Positions 33,815 to 36,095 of a stretch of DNA of 36,095 bases are shown one piece after another. Source of the DNA: Novosphingobium sp. UBA6722 (GTDB lineage Bacteria > Pseudomonadota > Alphaproteobacteria > Sphingomonadales > Sphingomonadaceae); NCBI GenBank assembly GCA_002454125.1, contig DKII01000166.1:1-36095 (forward strand), read 5' to 3'. The notes below the pieces were generated by a model. That model was not told the DNA's origin. It worked only from the letters and a program-made list of their open reading frames with translations, and did no database searches. The position numbers and the translations under genes are program-made. How positions within the stretch are numbered: position 1 is the stretch's first letter; each line of letters opens with the position of its first letter.

Positions 33815-33820
33815 GCCTGC

Positions 33821-34714
33821 CTAATCCCCCGCCTTGGCGGACTTGTCCATCGTCTTGTCCGTCCGCACGATCCGCTGCTGCGCCACGTGAGCCGCGCGTC
33901 CGCGCGGGCCGTTGAAATATTCCTGAATCCACGGGTGATCGAGCTTGAGCAGGTTATCGATCGTATCGACGGCAATCACCCGCTTGTCGGCGATCACCGC
34001 TACCCGGTCGCAGATCTCGTGCAGGGTATCGAGATCGTGGGTGATCAGGAACACGGTCAGACCCAGGGTGTCCTGGAGTTCCCGGGTCAGGGCATCGAAG
34101 GCGGCGGCGCCGATCGGGTCGAGCCCGGCGGTCGGCTCGTCCAGGAACAGCAGTTCCGGATCGAGCGCCAGCGCGCGGGCCAGGCCGGCGCGCTTCTTCA
34201 TGCCGCCCGAAAGCTCGGCCGGATACTTGTTCGCCGCGTCCTCGGGCAGACCCGAGAGGACCACCTTGAACCGGGCAATCTCGCGCCGCAGCTCGTCGCT
34301 GATCTCGGGATAGAATTCGCGCAAGGGGACTTCGACGTTTTCGGCCACGGTCAGGGTGGAGAACAGCGCCCCGCCCTGGAACAACACGCCCCAGCGGCTG
34401 CGGATATCGATATCTTCATCGCCGCGGGCGGCGGTGATGTCTTCGCCCAGCACCTCGACCCGGCCTTCGGTCGGCACCTGCAGCCCGATGATCGAGCGCA
34501 TCAGCACCGACTTGCCGGTGCCCGAGCCGCCGACCACGCCGATGATCTCGCCCCGGCGGACCTTCAGGCTGAGGCCCTCGTGAATCACGGATTCGCCAAA
34601 GGCATTGCGCACGCCTTCGACCACGATCGGAAATTCGCCGCGGAATGGCCCCGGCATCCGGTTGTGCGCGGCATCAGCGACGTCTTCGCGGATTTCCTCA
34701 AGCTCTTCGCTCAT
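33821..34714 (-). CDS. mlaF: MlaF-like ABC transporter ATPase
   Basis: A 297-residue ATPase of the lipid-transport ABC complex. Walker A GGSGTGKS, signature LSGGMKKRAGLARAL, Walker B LLFLDEPTAGLD and the H-loop His in LITHDLD are all intact. The N-terminal 30 residues before the ATPase core are acidic and unusual in length. Its start overlaps the mlaE stop (ATGA), consistent with one operon. Confidence 0.94.
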   Translation of the reverse strand: MSEELEEIREDVADAAHNRMPGPFRGEFPIVVEGVRNAFGESVIHEGLSLKVRRGEIIGVVGGSGTGKSVLMRSIIGLQVPTEGRVEVLGEDITAARGDEDIDIRSRWGVLFQGGALFSTLTVAENVEVPLREFYPEISDELRREIARFKVVLSGLPEDAANKYPAELSGGMKKRAGLARALALDPELLFLDEPTAGLDPIGAAAFDALTRELQDTLGLTVFLITHDLDTLHEICDRVAVIADKRVIAVDTIDNLLKLDHPWIQEYFNGPRGRAAHVAQQRIVRTDKTMDKSAKAGD

Positions 34715-35823
34715 CCCCAGCCCACCTCGGTGAAGAACACGGCGAAGAACGCGTCGAGCACGATTACCATGAAGATCGCCTGGACCACGGCCATGGTGGT
34801 GCGCAGGCCCACTTCCTCAGCATTGGCCTTGACCTGCATGCCCTGATAGCAACCGGCCATGGCGATGATCAGGCCGAAGAACGGCGCCTTGACCAAGCCA
34901 ACCCAAACGTCGTGGATCGGCACCACTTCCTGCACCCGCAGCAGGAAGGTCATGAACGGAATGCCCAGCGTGAACGACGAGATGAAGGCCCCGCCGACGA
35001 TGGCCGCCAGCGCCGCGTAAAAGCCCAGCAGCGGCATCATCACCACGGCCGCAAGAATGCGCGGGATCACCAGCGCCTCAACCGGGGAAACCCCGATCGT
35101 GCGCATCGCGTCGATCTCTTCGGTCAGCTTCATTGTGCCGATCTGCGCCGCAAAGGACGAGCCCGAGCGGCCCGCCACCATGATCGCAGTCATCAGCACG
35201 CCCAGTTCGCGCAGCGCGATCCGCCCGGTCAGGTTGACCGTCAGCATCTCCGCGCCGAACTGCTCCAGCTGGACCGCGCCCTGCTGGGCAATCACGATGC
35301 CGACCAGGAAGCTCATCAGGCCGATGATGCCCAGCGCAGAAATGCCGACCAGCTCGGCCTGACGGACCACGGCGAGCCAGCGCATCCGCGCCGGGGTGCG
35401 GATGATGCCCCACAAGCCAACCAGCACGGCGCCCAGGAAGCTGGTGATGTGGATCGAACCCTGCCCCCAGCCGCTGACCAGGTGGCCCACGCCCTGGAAG
35501 GTGCGCGCCACCAGTGGCAGGCGCGGGGCGGCCGTGTGGCCATCGCCGCTTGACTTGCTGACCGCGGCGATCAGTCGTTCGGCCTGGTCGCTCGCGCCGG
35601 TCAGCTGGGCATCGTGATCGCGCAGCAGCCGCCAGACCGTCCAGGCCCCGACCGTGTCGATCTCCGCCACTTGCGACAGATCGATCCGGGCAATCGCCGC
35701 ATCGCTTTCACGCAGGGCGCGGTCGACCACGCCGATCGATGAGACGGTCAACGGGCCGGACAGCGCCAGCACCGACTGGCCGGCATCATCCTGTTCCAGG
35801 GTAAAGTCGGCCCAGACGCGCAT
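34711..35823 (-). CDS. mlaE: MlaE-type permease with N-terminal STAS domain
   Basis: A 370-residue inner-membrane permease. The first about 110 residues form a STAS domain (FTLEQDDAGQSVLALSGPLT, then LSQVAEIDTVGAWTVWRLL), a role that a separate MlaB plays in gammaproteobacteria. The rest is the MlaE fold: GRSGSSFAAQIGTMKLTEEIDAMR is the typical coupling motif, with several hydrophobic segments. The ATG at 35823 has AAGGG shortly before it; a TTG at 35859 is possible but gives an extra basic tail. It faces valS across 108 bases. Confidence 0.92.
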   Translation of the reverse strand: MRVWADFTLEQDDAGQSVLALSGPLTVSSIGVVDRALRESDAAIARIDLSQVAEIDTVGAWTVWRLLRDHDAQLTGASDQAERLIAAVSKSSGDGHTAAPRLPLVARTFQGVGHLVSGWGQGSIHITSFLGAVLVGLWGIIRTPARMRWLAVVRQAELVGISALGIIGLMSFLVGIVIAQQGAVQLEQFGAEMLTVNLTGRIALRELGVLMTAIMVAGRSGSSFAAQIGTMKLTEEIDAMRTIGVSPVEALVIPRILAAVVMMPLLGFYAALAAIVGGAFISSFTLGIPFMTFLLRVQEVVPIHDVWVGLVKAPFFGLIIAMAGCYQGMQVKANAEEVGLRTTMAVVQAIFMVIVLDAFFAVFFTEVGWG

Positions 35824-35931
35824 CGACCCTTGTGTGCGGGAAAAATGCCGCGCCGACAAGGGAAGCCGGGCGCAGCGGCGGGCTTACTTGCCTTGCGCGG
35901 CGGGTCTGGCGCTGGCAAAGGCCGCTCCATC

Positions 35932-36095
35932 ATGACTGAAGCCACGCCCAATTCCGAACTGCCCAAGACCTTCGACCCCGCCGCGATCGAGGCGAAGTGG
36001 TACGAACACTGGGAAACGAACGGCCTGTTCCGCCCGGAACGCCCCGGCGCGCAGCCCTTTACCATCGTCAATCCGCCGCCGAACGTCACCGGCAG
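35932..36095 (+). CDS. valS: Valyl-tRNA synthetase, N-terminal part
   Basis: Only the first 54 codons are in the window. TFDPAAIEAKWYEHWETNGL and then FTIVNPPPNVTG are the diagnostic N-terminus of ValS, leading into the HIGH region just past the window edge. It charges tRNA-Val in the cytoplasm. Divergent from the Mla-type operon. The gene runs off the end of the sequence. Confidence 0.95.
   Translation, partial: MTEATPNSELPKTFDPAAIEAKWYEHWETNGLFRPERPGAQPFTIVNPPPNVTG

Noticed and set aside
1..36095. CRISPR arrays, rRNA genes and insertion sequences
   Set aside because: No regularly spaced repeats, no rRNA-like sequence and no transposase-like frame with terminal inverted repeats was seen.

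Overview
The window reads as a chromosome segment of a high-GC alphaproteobacterium, most likely Sphingomonadales. The grounds are two large TonB-dependent receptors, a flagellar export cluster with tightly overlapping genes, an NDUFA9-like SDR, and an Mla locus with a STAS-fused permease. The genus cannot be fixed from the sequence alone.

Region 1 (1-5650, + strand) is a flagellar block: fliP, fliQ, fliR, flhB, fliD, fliS, followed by a FixJ/LuxR-type regulator with a degenerate receiver and a clear terminator. It covers the export-gate core (FliPQR-FlhB), the filament cap (FliD) and the flagellin chaperone (FliS). Region 2 (5690-8900, - strand) is a TonB-dependent receptor with its own terminator and a plausible promoter.

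Region 3 (9045-13059, + strand) is the most interesting part of the core chromosome. Three genes are translationally coupled: a membrane-anchored TIR-domain/TPR protein, a protein of unknown fold, and a protein that appears to join a TPR-like region, a SLOG-like Rossmann domain and a catalytically broken class III nucleotide-cyclase-like domain. This looks like a nucleotide/NAD-centred sensing or defence module. A Crp/Fnr regulator, a GH42 beta-galactosidase and a lipoprotein cytochrome c follow (13056-16451).

Region 4 (about 16694-27058) is a decayed integrative element in the 3' end of a tRNA-Leu(CAG) gene, bounded by 20-bp direct repeats. Its left end holds scars of further attachment events. 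Cargo is an Hsp70 fragment, a TPR fragment, an SNase-like nuclease, a small conserved protein, a MerR + VIT/vWA pair with two operator-like dyads, and a HigB/HigA-ImmA toxin-antitoxin pair with a palindromic operator. The mobility part (AlpA, MobF relaxase, TraD, integrase) is broken: the relaxase is truncated, and a deletion fuses the integrase out of frame to an N-terminally truncated TraD, so the element should no longer move by itself.

Region 5 (27042-36095) is core genome again: tRNA-Leu, an NDUFA9-like SDR, a GST, an exported hypothetical protein, a TonB-dependent receptor interrupted by an in-frame TAA, another exported hypothetical protein, the Mla-type lipid transport operon (permease, ATPase, MCE protein, auxiliary lipoprotein) and the start of valS.
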